Source: Micrococcaceae bacterium | GTDB taxonomy: Bacteria > Actinomycetota > Actinomycetes > Actinomycetales > Micrococcaceae | NCBI GenBank assembly: GCA_003486025.1 | Contig: DNHA01000273.1 | Span: 1 to 6,277, forward strand | DNA: 6,277 nucleotides | Direction: 5' to 3' | In this document: positions 5,729-6,277 of the stretch, piece after piece | Numbering within the stretch: the first letter of the stretch is position 1 | Layout of the letters: every line of letters begins with the position of its first letter | Program-made: the position numbers and the translations under genes | The notes under the pieces: generated by a model | Seen by the model: only the letters and a program-made list of their open reading frames with translations | What the model was told of the DNA's origin: nothing | Database searches by the model: none

Positions 5729-6277
5729 GTGACCAAGCGTCAAACTCATGGACGTCGCCGCGCCGACGTGCCACGCACTAACTCGCTAGAGGCGATTTCT
5801 CAGGCCGTAGCGTCTAACGCGGGCTCAGTTGGCCGACAGGCAGCCGTTGTTGCTGCCGCGTCCGGTTTGATCGTCACCCTAGGCGTTCCAGGGCAGGCTA
5901 CCGCGCCTCGCGATGTATCTGCGGCGCCGGTTGACACCATCAACCCTGAGCGTGTGTCGGTGAAGACTGTCAAGGTCGACACCAAGAAGGCCGACAAGCT
6001 CGACATCCAGCGCGCCAGCTTCACCGCTGAACCAAAGCCTGAACCAGAACCAGTTGTTATCGCGGTTGCTGACAGCATCGAGCCAACCACCCGTCAGAAC
6101 TCGGGCAGCTCCGATTCTTCGGGAAGTGCTGATTCCATGGCACCAATGACCCGCCAGAACCGTGGCGGCAATAGCCAGCAGAGCGCACCAACTCAGAAGC
6201 AGGAAACCAAGAAGGAAACTTCGGCTCCTAGCTCGAACCTGACTGGTATTGCCGCAACTGCATCCAAGTACTCGGGG
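5729..6277 (+). CDS. exported cell-wall hydrolase, probably NlpC/P60 family, N-terminal part (cut by window edge)
   Basis: The first 183 residues of an exported protein running off the window. A basic start (KRQTHGRRRADV) and an amphipathic stretch precede a hydrophobic core (about 38-53) and a plausible signal-peptidase site after A59 (QATA, then PRDV), so about 59 residues form a long signal peptide. The mature part starts with KLDIQRASF (90-98), a motif shared with the upstream M23 protein, then a Pro/Glu run (PKPEPEP, 102-108) and a Ser/Gln/Lys-rich flexible linker with a repeated P-T/M-T-R-Q-N motif (119-124, 139-144). The last visible residues, LTGIAATASKYSG, look like the first helix of an NlpC/P60 domain, but the Cys-His catalytic residues are beyond the edge, so the enzyme class is an inference from this start and the context. 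The GTG has AAGGAG (5713-5718) ten bases ahead. The riboswitch in its leader fits a peptidoglycan hydrolase. Confidence 0.8.
   Translation, partial: MTKRQTHGRRRADVPRTNSLEAISQAVASNAGSVGRQAAVVAAASGLIVTLGVPGQATAPRDVSAAPVDTINPERVSVKTVKVDTKKADKLDIQRASFTAEPKPEPEPVVIAVADSIEPTTRQNSGSSDSSGSADSMAPMTRQNRGGNSQQSAPTQKQETKKETSAPSSNLTGIAATASKYSG

Noticed and set aside
5800..6090. Minus-strand open frame inside the NlpC/P60-type gene
   Set aside because: Antisense to a coding frame with a signal peptide and codon use like its neighbours; no own ribosome-binding site or motif.

Overview
The window looks like a chromosomal piece from a mycolic-acid actinomycete, most likely Corynebacterium or a close relative. 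The evidence is the moderately high GC content, the GTG and TTG starts, a long CspB-type cold-shock protein coupled to a DUF3027 gene, an actinobacterial-type SerC, a DtxR/IdeR-like iron regulator, and two secreted peptidoglycan hydrolases behind ydaO-type riboswitches. No transposase, integrase, CRISPR array, tRNA or rRNA gene was seen, so this reads as core genome rather than an accessory island.

Layout. Positions 1-762 hold two minus-strand genes: the N-terminal part of an OmpR/PhoB-type response regulator (cut by the window edge) and, upstream of it, a small two-helix membrane protein. From 959 to 1966 a plus-strand pair encodes the cold-shock protein and a DUF3027 protein with an arginine-rich tail. 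A long perfect hairpin (1997-2043) separates this pair from the convergent serC (minus, 2058-3179), which encodes phosphoserine aminotransferase. A divergent regulatory region (3180-3439) separates serC from a plus-strand DtxR-family repressor gene (3440-4138) that keeps every metal-binding residue of DtxR.

The last third is the most interesting part. Two consecutive plus-strand genes encode cell-wall hydrolases: an M23 metallo-endopeptidase (4400-5431) and the start of what is probably an NlpC/P60 protein (5729 to the edge). Each is preceded by its own promoter-like element and its own c-di-AMP (ydaO/yuaA-type) riboswitch aptamer (4221-4381 and 5531-5713), with the ribosome-binding site next to the closing P1 stem. 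The two proteins also share an N-terminal plan: a basic GRRRA start, a hydrophobic export segment, and an L-E/D-V/I-Q-R-A motif just outside the membrane. I infer that c-di-AMP, a signal linked to osmotic and cell-wall state, co-controls two enzymes cutting different peptidoglycan bonds. The riboswitch class and its link to wall hydrolases in actinobacteria are known. The paired arrangement and the variant second aptamer are what deserve a second look.
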